The position numbers were made by a program, and so were the translations under genes. Of a stretch of 64,000 nt of DNA, positions 36,411 to 47,715 are shown piece after piece. The number at the start of each line of letters is the position of its first letter. Within the stretch, counting starts at the first letter, position 1. This DNA is from Nymphalis io (Eukaryota; Arthropoda; Insecta; Lepidoptera; Nymphalidae): positions 5,001 through 69,000 of the forward strand of contig NC_065892.1 of NCBI RefSeq assembly GCF_905147045.1, in the 5' to 3' direction. The notes under the pieces were generated by a model that was not told the origin of the DNA, made no database searches, and saw nothing but the letters and a program-made list of their open reading frames with translations.

Positions 36411-36713
36411 CAGTACAGTAACAGCCTGTTAATGTCCCACTGCTGGGCTAAGGCCTCCTCTCCCTTTTGAGGAGAAGGTTTGGAGCTTATTCTACCACGC
36501 TGCTTCAATGCGGGTTGGTAGAATACACATGTGACAGAATTTCAATGAAATTAGACACATGCAGGTTTCCTCACGATGTTTTCCTTCACCGTCAAGCACG
36601 AGATGAATTATAAACGCAAATTAAGCACTTGAAAATTCAGTGGTGCTTGCCCGGGTTTGAACCCACGATCATCGGTTAAGATTCACGCGTTCTAACCACT
36701 AGGATATCTCGAC
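36411..36713 (-). mobile_element. tRNA-derived SINE (Metulj-like), full length
   Basis: Minus-strand copy of the same SINE as at 24.6 and 60.4 kb: the head is GTCGAGATATCCTAGTGG, the B box GGTTCAAACCC lies at 36653-36663 on the minus strand, and the tail ends ACAGGCTGTTACTGTACTG. TTTTTATA on both sides may be the duplication. Confidence 0.85.
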
Positions 36714-37734
36714 TTTTTATATTACCTCACGATTATTTTTTTATAATTTGTACAAATATATTGGTACGTTCTTTGTGGTTATCAAATAGTACTAATTCCT
36801 CGACTCTTTATCGTCTTTAATTTTAATCATTCGGTTTTAATACAACGACTTAAGTTATTAAAGTGGCGATAAAAATAAAATATGATTATAAAAACGATTA
36901 CATCGCGCGGCAAGAGTGTACTGAGAGATTTGGTGATTCAAAAGTGTAAAAGCACTTTACTAAATATACGTATAGTTTATTCATCTTAACTTAAATTATA
37001 ACGCAGTTGTTTTGAAACGTTAGCACGTCCGTGTTGTAGAACAGAACGAGGTAGTTACATTTTCTGATAACCTTTATATTATTACGTAAGTCCCAGGCGC
37101 TATGTTTCTTACAGATCCAATTTTCTCCGCCTTTCGACCCGAACATTTGCGTTATTGTTACTTAACTCTCCACATGTCACAGTGTTATACAATACGCCAT
37201 AACAATACACATTGATTTATTTATGAATTGTCTCTATAGTCTCATAATATCCTAGGAATAGATTAGACGTAAGCTGTTTTTAATATATTTAACTGACAAC
37301 ATTGATAATATACAAAAAACACAATTTGATGAATTATATTTAAATTAGATTTTAGGTGAAAAGACTAAATATTCAATCAACCAAGTATGATAATAGATTA
37401 AAAAAAAATTGAATATTAAACCCGGCGGAAGCGGTGCACGCGCTGCGACATACTCGTACGTTAACAGCGGAACAGGGAAAGTTGATTACGTAATGACATT
37501 TAGTTTTTTTAATTTTCTGACAAATCCAGTTTAATTAAAAGCAGCTGCCAGCCGGTCGTCGTTACTGACGCCGGCAATAGATTTTAGTTTTAACAATACT
37601 ACTTTCTCACTACATGTACTCATATATCTAAATATTTCCTTTCTTTTGAATCATTTTTTTAAAAGTGTTTTGTGTAAACTTATTGTTATTTTTCTTTCGC
37701 TTCTTTTAAATATTATATATTATCAACATGAAGA
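36714..37734. other. AT-rich intergenic DNA, no supported gene
   Basis: No ORF, repeat or motif that I can name. Confidence 0.35.
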
Positions 37735-38015
37735 GCAGAGATGGCTGAGTAAAAAGAATGCGATAATTTCAACAGAAAGATCACAAGTTCGTATCTGAGC
37801 AAGCACCATTGAACTTTCATGTGCTTAATTTGAATTTATACATATTACTAGGATGCTCTGCGGTGAAGGAAAAGATACATGACGACTTGTTTTTCATTCT
37901 GCCAGGTGTATATACAGTAACCCGTAGTAGGGAAATATGGTGAAATGGGCTCCCAAACGTGGCCTCTGGCCAGCAATGGAACATTTACAGGTTAATAACC
38001 TTACTGTAACTGTAC
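37735..38015 (+). mobile_element. Degenerate tRNA-derived SINE copy
   Basis: AGAGATGGCTGAGTAAAAAG, GAGCAAGCACCATTGAACTT and GTGCTTAATTTGAATTTATA follow the SINE in order; the tail is diverged (AACATTTACAGGTTAATAAC). Older than the other copies. Confidence 0.6.
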
Positions 38016-38064
38016 TGCCTCATCGACCCCAAGCAAGCTGGTCTCAGCTACTCGTAGTTACTAG

Positions 38065-38198
38065 TACGACTTCCGTGCCGCATGGGGGCCCCAGAGGCTT
38101 TCCCTGGCGGCAGTTGTCGGCGGAGACCTCTCCTTGCCGAGCATCATCAACGCGATGCTCGGAAGCGATGAGTGCTGATTTTCCAGCGTAAAAAAAAA
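38065..38198 (+). pseudogene. R1-clade ORF2 C-terminal scrap with A-rich tail
   Basis: The plus strand reads RAAWGPQRLSLAAVVGGDLS then LPSIINAMLGSDEC and a stop, followed by AAAAAAAA near 38191. This matches the end of R1-clade ORF2 and parallels GGDLSLPAVVEKMAGSE at the left edge of the window. It is a short 5'-truncated copy away from telomeric repeats. Confidence 0.65.
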
Positions 38199-40611
38199 GG
38201 TACAGACAGGCAGACACACACACCGAGGCAGTAACCGCGATACCGTTAGAGTATTAAATATGTTTGATAAGGAACTCGTTTATTTCTACATTCTATTGCA
38301 AAACAAATTATAAAGATCTTATCATTTAACGATTTTGGTTTTAGTATAACTGAACGACGTCGTTGTGGTTGAAGGATTATATTGTTTTAGTTCCACCGTA
38401 TAATAACAACAGGCGAGGGACGTAGCATCTTAGACCTGACTGACTTCTTGAGATGACGAAGGCTATTAATCTATTCACTTCTTTTATATGAAAATTAAAT
38501 TAAATGACTGCACCAGTCAATCGATACACCTACAATAAAGAACCACACATAAACACACCGTAATACGAGAAGGATTTTTACTAATATAAAGATAGATTAA
38601 GTGAGATATTCAAGCGTAGCTTTGTTTAATGCTTGTGTAAATAACTAACTTGTCCACATACTCACGAAGAAGAGAGCTCGTGTTAATGACAGCGAACAAA
38701 GCCTAGATATATGAAAAAGTTGCAACACAGGACAAGACAACAACAACAGAACTACAAGTACCTCTGATCGTCTGACACGTTGAACTTAAAGTCGTAACAA
38801 GAATTTTATTTGTAAATCCTTATTTTTAATAAATTATAATTTTATAGCACTGTTTCTAAATTTAAATAACCTGATGTTTCATCTTTATAATTCGCTGACC
38901 TTTGCCGCAGACCGAAGTAGTACGTAGTTATGTTTGTCGAGCTCAACAGTCCGACAAACGTCTGCAATATCAATTGTACCGACACCACGCAAAGTCTATT
39001 CATTCAAAATTAAATTGAAAATTTCCAGTTATTATGAGCACTTTTGAATCGACGTTTAATAAAAATATAAAATTAATAGAAACATGCTTTTTCAGTTATT
39101 ACTTGTGATTGTTTTAGATATGCTGTGGTATTTCTTATCATCAAATATAAAATATTTTGGTTAAGTGGTTGATTCTAATAATTAATATTTAATGTTAATT
39201 GTAGTATTTCGTATGTACACCTAGTGTTAATTATGTAATATTATATTATGTTATATTCAAAAGGTGTTGGCAGCATCGCCACCATTAGATAATATTATTT
39301 GTACGTTATCAGTGAAACACTCTTTCTCTCTCAGGCTGGTTCTTGAACGGCACTATGAACTGAGCCTAGATGTGTGTTGCATAGTAGTTCATGCACAAGA
39401 ATAATTAATAATAAGAAGATAAATGTAATCAAAAATAATTTAAATATTGGGTATGTCAGTCCTAACATTTAATTCCATTATTATAAAATCTCTTAATATT
39501 AGATTGTTCGCCTATCTCAGCTCGTGTGTCTGTCTGTATTTCGTGCTTCATTCAGATGACACGTGAGGTGAGTCACTAGATAAGTGACACATTAGCCACA
39601 GCGGACACTTGTATTGATGAGTATAATAATAAATATATAAGATAACAATGTAAATGCATTTTGCTTTAGTTACTGTCCTGCCCTTCCCCTACCAGTTTGA
39701 ATCGGAGCATTGTCGTTATAACTGCTATAAATACAATTTGGCCGACTGTGACGAGGCACCCAGCGATATCCGACGCCATCACTTATCGGGAATTCTTGTA
39801 CTAGTCGTTTGGTTTCCCGCCATCAGACGGGTGTGTGAGCCACTTACACGTTCACATCAATTGGCTGTTAAAAGCGTTTTACATAAAGCTCTTGTATTTA
39901 TTGTTATTCTATTATACAATTCGGTTAAAAAGAATGTGTAGGAAAGGGCGGGTCGTCTGACCGATTCAAAATCATAAAGCGAATCGATCCGTCGCGGCCG
40001 AAAACATCGGTGCACCACTCCCCCAGTTAATTCTATTTTATTGTACGTTGTTGATATCATTTATTGACGAGACATGGTGAGCACTATTATTTGTTTAAAT
40101 AGTACCGTTACTTATTATGTTTGATAAAGTCAATTTCTTAAATGCTATAAAATATATCCTGCAATGTATACAAACATTTATAATATGTATGTAGGTACAC
40201 GTTTAAAGTCACAACCTTAGTACTATTGACTAAATAGGCAGGCACACTAACTAGGGTACAGCTCAAACGAGTTCTAGCGGACGTGCGTTCTTCCGGCCCT
40301 CGCCCTACCCGCAGAGAAACTACGCGTTATTACATAAGAGAGAGATTAGATTGTCAATTTACTACATCTTAATTTTCTTCTTTAATTACAAAACGACTAT
40401 AATTACAACCAAACTGCTGGAACTAATCTCCAAGCATCACCTTCCTTAATAGCCGTCAGTTAGATGAAAGTGCATTGCGTAATGTGACGTTCCGTTTTAA
40501 TTCATTATAAACATAAGATTATTAACAACCTTTTACACGTAGAACATTAAACACTTTATAAACATTTTAAGGTACATTATTCTGTTAATAACTGTTAATG
40601 TACAATCCGTG
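38199..40611. other. AT-rich intergenic DNA, no supported gene
   Basis: The 39654-39941 open frame has no recognised domain; 39790-39845 (CCCGCCATCAGACGGGTGTG) may be a repeat scrap. No gene recognised. Confidence 0.35.
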
Positions 40612-41216
40612 CAGTGACGGAGAAAGAATACATTTCACTGCCCCTCTCTTTCCCATGGGTGTCGTAAGAGGCGACTAAGGGATATCTGAGCGACCATCTG
40701 CTCATCTGGTGGTAGGATGCTAACATCCACCTGGCTTGTTACCACCGTACGCATGGTGAAAAACTCGTGAAGTGGCGTTTCGAGGTCAGCCAGCGTACAG
40801 CCAGTGCCCGAGCGAGTATTGCCGCGATGGGTGTTGGTCCAGTGGAGACGGCTGTTGAACCAATGCCGGGGGAAACTGTATTGACCTGCCGGACAGGGAG
40901 ACCTGAAGAAACGGCTGTTCCGCTGGCCGCTCGTGGCATAGTACATGGGCCCGAGCGTGCCTAACCAGCTCGCGAGGCTGCCCCACCAGGCCACGCATAA
41001 TCTCGGGGTGGACCGTCGTGCCGGTTGGTGACCGGAAGGTGGGGTCCCGGCGGCCACTTCCGGGGGGGTTCGGAAGCCCTTCCGTCCGGTGGATCAGTAT
41101 ATTTTCCCTTTTGGCAACCATTTGGCAAAGGCGTGTTTCCCACGCCTCCATACTTTGCCCATCCCTATCGTGGCAATACGTCGCTCGCTTCACGTCTCTT
41201 TTCCTTATTTTTCCAA

Positions 41217-41680
41217 ATGGTAGCGCAACCAAGAAATGACGGTCGTTCAGCGGTGCACACCCCCACCATACCCACGCTGTTTGAGGTCGAGTTCTCTAAC
41301 ATCCGAGGACTCCACGCTAAGCTCAACGCTGTTCACCACCATCTCGAGACAGCACGGCCAGCAATGTTGTTTCTCACGGAGACGCAAATACTCCACCCTG
41401 CCGACACCAGCTACCTTAACTATCCCGGCTACATGCTTGAAGAATCTTTTAAAGCGAAAGCCGGAGTATGCTTGTTCGTCAGGGCGGATGTTTGTTGTCA
41501 CCGATTGCGCTGCTTGGAGGACCCCTCCTTCTCCATGTTGGTGGTACGTGTGGACCTGGTTCGTCAGAGTCGAGTCTACGTGTGCCTCTACAGATCCCAC
41601 AATGGTGACTTGGAGACAAGCCAATTATTTGACCATCTTAGTCGGTGGGCTGATCAACCCAACTGGTTGATCAGCCCACC
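41217..41680 (+). pseudogene. Endonuclease N-terminal part of non-LTR ORF2, truncated at a palindrome
   Basis: Starting at ATG 41217, the frame reads an endonuclease N-terminus: FSNIRGLHAKLNAVHHHL, AMLFLTETQ, and later RVYVCLYRSHNGDLETSQLF. The catalytic GDFNAHH-type block expected next is absent. After FDHLSRWADQ the sequence enters a perfect inverted repeat, and the frame changes to that of the downstream ORF. Confidence 0.8.
41644..41680. repeat. Perfect 16-bp inverted repeat at a deletion junction
   Basis: GGTGGGCTGATCAACC (41644-41659), loop CAACT, then its exact reverse complement (41665-41680). It sits precisely where the endonuclease middle is missing. Confidence 0.95.
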
Positions 41681-43741
41681 AGGATCCCAGACATTGATGG
41701 GCAAGCGCCTTTTCTACTGGATCTTCTGCTGACTTCTCACCTGGTGGAATATCAGGTTGTGGTTCAAGCTCCACTTGGTTCTTCGGATCACGGCCTTATA
41801 TCTACCAAAGTGCCACAAGCCAAGCTGCCGCCATCAGCGGTATGCAAACGTCGCGTTTGGCACTATAAGTTGACAGATTGGGACAGTATGCGCGATTACT
41901 ATGCGTCAGTCCCTTGGAAGGAACGTTACTTCAGTGGGAATGACCCGACAGCTAGTGCCGCTGCTGTTGCTGATGAGATCATGTTAGGAATGGAATACTA
42001 CATTCCTAGCTCTGATCTCATCAATAGGGGCACGCGTAACCGTTGGTTCACTCGTGAATGTGCCGACGCTGTATCATCTAAGCAGGCGGCATATCGCGCG
42101 TGGATCAACGGCTGCATTAGCGGGGCATCTAACATTGACTCACTGAAAGCAAACTACAATAAAAATTCCAAGTCCTGTAGGAAGGCATACACGAGAGCGG
42201 ATGCACAGCGCATTGTACAGATTGGTCATGACCTTATTTCGCATCCTAGGGGCTCCCGTAGCTTCTGGCGTCTGACCAAGTCTATGCAAAACAAGCTGTC
42301 TCCTGTGTTAACGCGCCTGTTCCAACTTTCTCTCTCTTCGGGATGTGTGCCGGAGGCTTGGAGAAGAGCTAATGTGCAAGCGGTTCCCAAAAAAGAGGAT
42401 CGGTCTGACCCGGCAAATTATCGACCAATAGCTATCACCTCAGTACTTTGTAAGGTGATGGAACGGATTCTAAACAACCAACTGATCCATTACCTAGAAG
42501 ATCACTGTCTAATTAATGATCGTCAGTACGGGTTTCGACCAAAACGGACCACAGGTGATCTTCTAGCGTACGTAACACACCTCTGGGGTGAAGCTATCGA
42601 CAAGCATGGAGAATCGTTGGCTGTCAGCCTCGATATCTCCAAGGCTTTCGACAGGGTCTGGCACAGAAGTCTTCTCTCCAAGCTACCGGCATATGGTCTG
42701 CCTGCTCAGCTATGCACCTGGATTGCCAGCTTCCTACACAAGCGTAGCCTTCGTGTTTTAGTAGATGGTTGCGCTTCACAATTCTATGTAGTGAATGCTG
42801 GGGTCCCCCAGGGATCTGTGCTATCTCCCACACTCTTTCTTTTGCATATCAATGATATGCTCTCCCTTGGGAACATACATTGCTATGCAGACGATAGTAC
42901 AGTGCATGGTGGATACCACGGACGCGCAGTGGCTGGGCGGGCGGAAACTGAGGAGAAGCGGGAGAATCTTGTCATTGAACTCGATAGGACGTTAGAGCTC
43001 ATCGCCAAATGGGGCTCTGATAATCTTGTTGAGTTTAATGCCAAGAAAACACAGGTATGCGCTCTCACGGCGAAAAAGTCAACATTTTCCCCTCTTCCCT
43101 CCCTCTGTGGTACTCCGCTGGTGATGCAAAGCAAAATCGCCATGCTGGGGATTGACGTTCGCTGCGACCTTAGTCCAAGGGATTACATCGAGGCTGTTAT
43201 AAAAACAGCTTCACGGAAACTCGGAGTTCTGAACAAGGTGCGGCGATTTTTCACGCCACAACAACTGTGCTTGCTGTACAAAACACAGGTACGGTCTTGC
43301 GTGGAATATTGCTCGCACCTTTGGGATGGCTCCGCTAAGTACCTACTTGAGGCCTTGGACCGGTTGCAGCGACGTGCAGTACGCATTATTGGCGACGTAA
43401 AGGTCACAAACACCCTTGAACCTTTACAATTACGTCGCGAGATAGCAGCACTGAGCACTTTCTATCGACTGTATCACGGCGAGTGCTCTGAGGAATTATT
43501 CTCTCTAATTCCTGCTTCCCCCTTCCTTCTTAAGTCCACGCGAGCTGGTTCTCGATGTCACCGCCTAACTGTGACATCAATTCCATCGCGCACAAAGAAA
43601 TTTGGCAACTCCTTTCTTTGTCGCACTACCAAAAAATGGAATTCCTTACCAGCTCACGTGTTCCCCTCCTCTTACAACCCGGGTTCCTTCAAACGAGGCG
43701 TGAAGAGGCATCTTGCGGGCCGGCAAGGCGGGGACGGCTAG
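41681..43741 (+). pseudogene. ORF2 of the non-LTR element: endonuclease end plus reverse transcriptase
   Basis: The frame is open from about 41681 and has an internal ATG at 41744. It starts with the end of the endonuclease (RIPDIDGQAPFLLDLLLTSH, SSDHGLIS) and runs to a C-terminus with the SRKLGVLNKVRRFF and KKWNSLPAHVFPSSY blocks. RT motifs visible: VPKKEDRSDPANYRPIAI, INDRQYGFRPKRTTGDLL, SLDISKAFDRVWH, NAGVPQGSVLSPTLFLLHIN and YADDSTVHG. Between SFWRLTKSMQNK and LSPVLTRLFQL a stretch normally present in the family is missing, in frame. The catalytic Asp residues are intact, but without a working endonuclease it cannot start its own insertions in the usual way. Confidence 0.85.
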
Positions 43742-43785
43742 TACAGAACATTCTTCCCGACTGTACTGGCCGTCGTCGCGTTTGG

Positions 43786-43842
43786 ACTCTACTACCACTT
43801 ACCATCAGGTGGAGTAGAGTCATATGCCATCACGGGGCATAT
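43786..43842 (+). other. Two tandem 3'-terminal hairpins of the non-LTR element
   Basis: The first hairpin pairs ACTCTAC (43786-43792) with GTAGAGT (43814-43820), with CCAC/GTGG further in. The second pairs ATATGCC (43822-43828) with GGCATAT (43836-43842). Other copies have ATTTGCC/GGCAAAT, so one pair has changed on both sides. 3' stem-loops of this kind are recognised by the RT in related non-LTR elements; the role here is inferred. Confidence 0.75.
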
Positions 43843-43868
43843 AAAAAAAAAAAAAGAAAGAAAAAAAC

Positions 43869-45055
43869 AAACATAAATAATATATTGCTGTGTTCTGTAC
43901 TTATTCTTAGCATTCGTTCAATTTCAAACAAAATGAACTAATGAAATTTTTTTTTAATTTAAAATATCCAAATAAATAAATCCAAATAAAAACCTTGCGA
44001 AGAATTTCAATAACAAATTAAACCAAAACCTTTTTTCTGACGCTATCATTCGTTCCATCACCATGTTTCGACATTATAGGCTGCGATGAGACGGACATAC
44101 AGTCACGTATAGTTGCGAGCATTGCAGAGATGGGCGCAGGCTTACGAAATAAATAGGCAGTTAGCGCTGCAATTCACTACTTGCCCTTATAAGTATTTGT
44201 TTGCTATTAACCTGTCATAAAAGAGAACAGCTTAATATAAATTACTTTGCGTATATTTTACGTGTTATTCAAAATTAGTTTCGAAGAAAACCGAAGGTTC
44301 TATTAAAACAAACTGATTAATTCGTATTCAGATTTGTAACGAGATAAGTATCGAAGAAATAAAAGTCTTTATTATCAGTTTACCAATCAGTTTACTGATT
44401 ATTACGAACGCAGCGCTGACCGGAGTGCGCTCAGCGCTGCGTTGTCGTTTTATTTATTTCTTGTGAAAAATATCTGATACGACTATTGTCACTTAATGTA
44501 TATTGATAGTACTTCGCCAGGAAACCAGAAATATCGTTTAATGCTTAAATATAATTTATACTAACAGAAAAAATATATGTATATATAACAATAAATAATA
44601 TTCTTACAGTAAGTTGATAAAAACGAGTGAGTTATTATAATAATAGGCATTGTATATTTATATAACGCGTCATATGCTTCAAGTAAAGGCAAACTCAGCT
44701 TATACAATACTCGCCCTCTTCCGTTTATTGAACATTGTGTATAATGTATGTAACAGCTATAAACTTCGTATCACAATTAAGCTGTCTACCGCCTACCGCA
44801 CTGTTTAGACAATCGCGCGCTCCGCAGTCACCAGTGCGTGAGTTGTGCGTTACACAATAGTAATGCGAGTTTCAGATTGAGTTTCCACTTCATGCTTGAG
44901 TTTAGTTTCCAATTTCATTTCCGTAGCGAAATAATTATAACCCTGAAGCGAATCGTACATCGGTAACCTCAAATACATTATTATAATATTATAAATAGTG
45001 GTAAATGACTGTATTAACTGAATTTTCTTACATCTCACTTTATTAACTATCCACG
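43869..45055. other. AT-rich intergenic DNA, no supported gene
   Basis: AT-rich apart from one GC-rich hairpin at 44407-44443, listed separately. Confidence 0.35.
44407..44443. repeat. Perfect 13-bp GC-rich hairpin
   Basis: AACGCAGCGCTGA (44407-44419), 11-nt loop, then TCAGCGCTGCGTT (44431-44443). It stands alone in AT-rich DNA. There is no T-run or gene next to it to suggest a terminator or RNA gene. Confidence 0.9.
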
Positions 45056-45344
45056 TTTTTTTTATAGAATAGGAAGGCAGACAAGCATATGGGCCACCTG
45101 ATGGTAAGTGGTCACCAAACGCCTTTAGACATTGGTAGTGTAAGAAATGTCAACCATCGCTTACATAGCCAATGCGCCACCAACCTTAGGAACTAAGATT
45201 TTATGTCCCTTTAATTACACTGGCTCACTTACCCTTCAAACCGGAACACAACAATAACAAGTACTGCTGTTTTGCGGTAGAATATCTGATGAGTGAGTGG
45301 TACCTACCCAGACGAGCTTGCACAAAGCCCTACCACCAGTAAAA
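45056..45344 (-). mobile_element. Poly(A)-tailed SINE-like retroposon (family 2)
   Basis: On the minus strand it begins CTGGTGGTAGGGCTTTGTGC and ends in TGACCACTTACCATCAGGTGG, CCCATATGC, a short unit and poly(A) (T run at 45056-45063 on the plus strand). It has no ORF or clear Pol III promoter. Relatives lie at 49.6, 54.5, 59.2 and 62.4 kb. Confidence 0.8.
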
Positions 45345-45400
45345 CACACACACCACGTGTCTTCTCTTATTTTCATTTATTATTACATATTTAAATATTT

Positions 45401-45823
45401 ACTTCGGTAATATTTCTTTGCGCTTTCTATCGACTGTATCACGGCGAATGCTCTGAGGAATTATTCTCTCTAATTCCTGCTTCCCCCTTCCTTCTTAAGT
45501 CCACGCGAGCTGGTTCTCGATGTCACCGCCTAACTGTGACATCAATTCCATCGCGAACAAAGAAATTTGGCAACTTCTTTCTTTGTCGCACTTCCAAAAA
45601 ATGGAATTCCTTACCAGCTCACGTGTTCCCCTCCTCTCACAACGCGGGTTCCTTCAAACGAGGCGGCTTGCGGGCCGGCAAGGCGAAGGCGGCTAGCTCA
45701 GAACGTTTTTCCCGTCTGTACTGGCCGTCGTCGCGTTTGGACTCTACTACCACTTACCATCAGGTGGAGTAGAGTCATTTGCCCTCCCGGCAAATATAAA
45801 AAAAAAAAAAAACTTCGGTAATA
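45401..45823 (+). mobile_element. Short 5'-truncated copy of the main non-LTR family with 12-bp duplication
   Basis: ACTTCGGTAATA at 45401-45412 recurs exactly at 45812-45823. Between them lies the last ~390 bp of the element: YRLYHGECSEE..., STRAGSRCHRLTVTSIPSRT, the double hairpin (ATTTGCC/GGCAAAT) and poly(A). The clean duplication shows ordinary target-primed insertion. Confidence 0.93.
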
Positions 45824-45826
45824 AAC

Positions 45827-46035
45827 TGTGCTATTACAGAGCACAGGTGTACTATCTGTTCCCGTTGTCTCATAGTCCGATGGGGCGGCAATCCGTCACA
45901 AAGAAAGAAAGCCCGGCGGAACACCTAACGCGAGAATATCTTGACAAGACCCAATATTTTTAATGGCCCGGGATTCGAATTGATTTCTTCGGATCTGCAG
46001 CCGTACAAGCTAGCCACCAGACCGCCGAAGCAGTG
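45827..46035 (-). mobile_element. Second tRNA-derived SINE type
   Basis: On the minus strand a tRNA-like head (GGCGGTCTGGTGGCTAGC, then AATTCGAATCCCGGGCCA as a B box) leads into a body ending GACGGATTGCCGCCCCATCG and ACCTGTGCTCTG. I recall this tail from a widespread lepidopteran SINE. Limits are approximate. Confidence 0.55.
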
Positions 46036-47489
46036 AAATATTAATTACAACATCAGCGATTGAGAATGTAGCTTAGGATATTCCAATCTCTTTTTTTTTA
46101 GTTAATGTTGTGTCATTTTATGAATATATGTAGCTTATAACTTCGCTTTACTGAAAAAACATAATTATATTATTTTTAATACAAGTTTTTTCTCAACTTC
46201 CTTTGGCATTGCAAAACTTAAAAATATAATTTACAGAACGTCATATATATCACAGGATATTTAGTTTCCGGTATTCGAGTGAGTTCTGATTATTTTTCGA
46301 ATATGAATTGTAATGTCAATATGAGTAGCAATTTGTTATTCGCCGGAATTACTGCGTATCAACTTTACTCGACACAGAACGCCAAACACCGCGCGACCGA
46401 ATAATTTCTAATTCAATCTTCTCAAACAAATCTCAAAAGATAAGAAAGAAACATAACTTAAGAAATAATAATATACGTTTCAAACTCCTTACCCTTCATA
46501 ACCATAGACGCAATAGGCAACGGATTTCTTTTTAAACAAGTAAATGGGTCAATATACTCCTCTCATCTGTTGTACAAAATAATGTTTTGTGCTCCTATGA
46601 AATCCGCCGGAAGACCTAAAATTATAATAAAAACAAGGTAAGTTGTGAATATTCTACGTCTAAACTTGTAGTTATGCGTGTTTGTAAGCAGTAATTTTCA
46701 TTACCCCCCTTGACAGTGATGCAGATTCGGGCCATAAACTCTTATAAGCGACTGATATGTCCCTTAACTAATTAGTTAAGGGACATATCAGTCGCTATAT
46801 ATATATATAATATATATTATCATGTACTTTATTTGTCCATTTACCTTTGAGTCTTTGTTTATATCTAAATTCGTAATACTCATATCGTACTGGTCGGCGC
46901 ACTGATCGTAATTTTTAAATAACCACTCAGTATTCGTATAGAATTTTAAAATTCAGTAACGACAACAATTGCTGAACAAAGATTGTGTTTAAGACAAAGC
47001 AATAAATGTAACGTATTGGTCAGTAAACCTACGAGTAATATGTAATTACGATTACTGCGCGATTCTTGACTGCGCTCGCACACGTGTTCTTAACGAATTC
47101 TTACCAGTTTACACATTCAGTATTTCAATTATATTAAACTTATAGAGAAACAAACAAAGTTATCCAATTTTTATATTTTTATTTATAAGGGCATTTTTTT
47201 AATTTAATGTATCAAGACAGCAGCACATAGGATCGCTGTGAAATTAGAAACATGCCTTACATGGTCAAAATGCCGCCAACTATGGGAATTAACACCCCTC
47301 GTGTAATTACTCTGGCTCACCCACCCTGCGAAACCGCTAAACAGCGTCACGAACATGTATCAATACGATTATATTATTGTTATAGTGTTGTTTTTACAAT
47401 TGGTCAATGACCTAAAACACTGTTTTAGTTCCATATCCATCAGTCCAACAATCTGTTTAACAGTCTGCTAAGAACACTACAAGCCAAAA
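46036..47489. other. AT-rich intergenic DNA, no supported gene
   Basis: Holds the 50-bp palindrome listed separately. 47255-47345 may be a diverged fragment of retroposon family 2. Confidence 0.35.
46747..46796. repeat. Perfect 50-bp palindrome next to an AT tract
   Basis: The left arm begins AGCGACTGATATGTCCCTTA and the right arm is its exact reverse complement; the two 25-bp arms meet with no spacer at AACTAATTAGTT. An AT-rich tract (46797-46820) follows directly. No repeat family recognised. Confidence 0.95.
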
Positions 47490-47715
47490 CAGCGCCACGG
47501 TTAAAACACGTAAATCTTAACCGAAGATAGCGGGTTCAAGCCCAGGCAAGCACCACGACATTTCATGTGCTTATATTGTGTTTATAATTCATTTCGTGCT
47601 TAGCAGCGAGAGAAAATTTATTAAGCATTAATGAATCTACATGACGTATCCGATGAACTTCTCCAACCAACATCGGAACAGCGTGGTGGAAAAAGCACCA
47701 AAGCTCTTTACCTTT
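47490..47715 (+). mobile_element. Degenerate tRNA-derived SINE copy
   Basis: Keeps the B box GGGTTCAAGCCC at 47532-47543, GGCAAGCACCACGACATTTC, TTCATTTCGTGCTTAGCAGC and GGAACAGCGTGGTGGAA. The A box and tail are eroded. Confidence 0.7.

Larger units (their letters stand above)
40612..43868 (+). mobile_element. Longest copy of the CR1/Jockey-group non-LTR family, internally deleted
   Basis: It has a GC-rich 5' region with CCCATGGGTGTCGTAAGAGG, which I recall at the 5' end of lepidopteran non-LTR elements, an endonuclease start, an RT with intact catalytic motifs, two 3' hairpins and a poly(A)-rich tail. The exact 5' end is uncertain. Two internal deletions make it non-autonomous: one removes the endonuclease catalytic middle at the palindrome 41644-41680, the other removes the segment between endonuclease and RT near 42285-42300. 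Copies at 13.2, 27.8, 45.4 and 55.2 kb belong to the same family. Confidence 0.88.
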
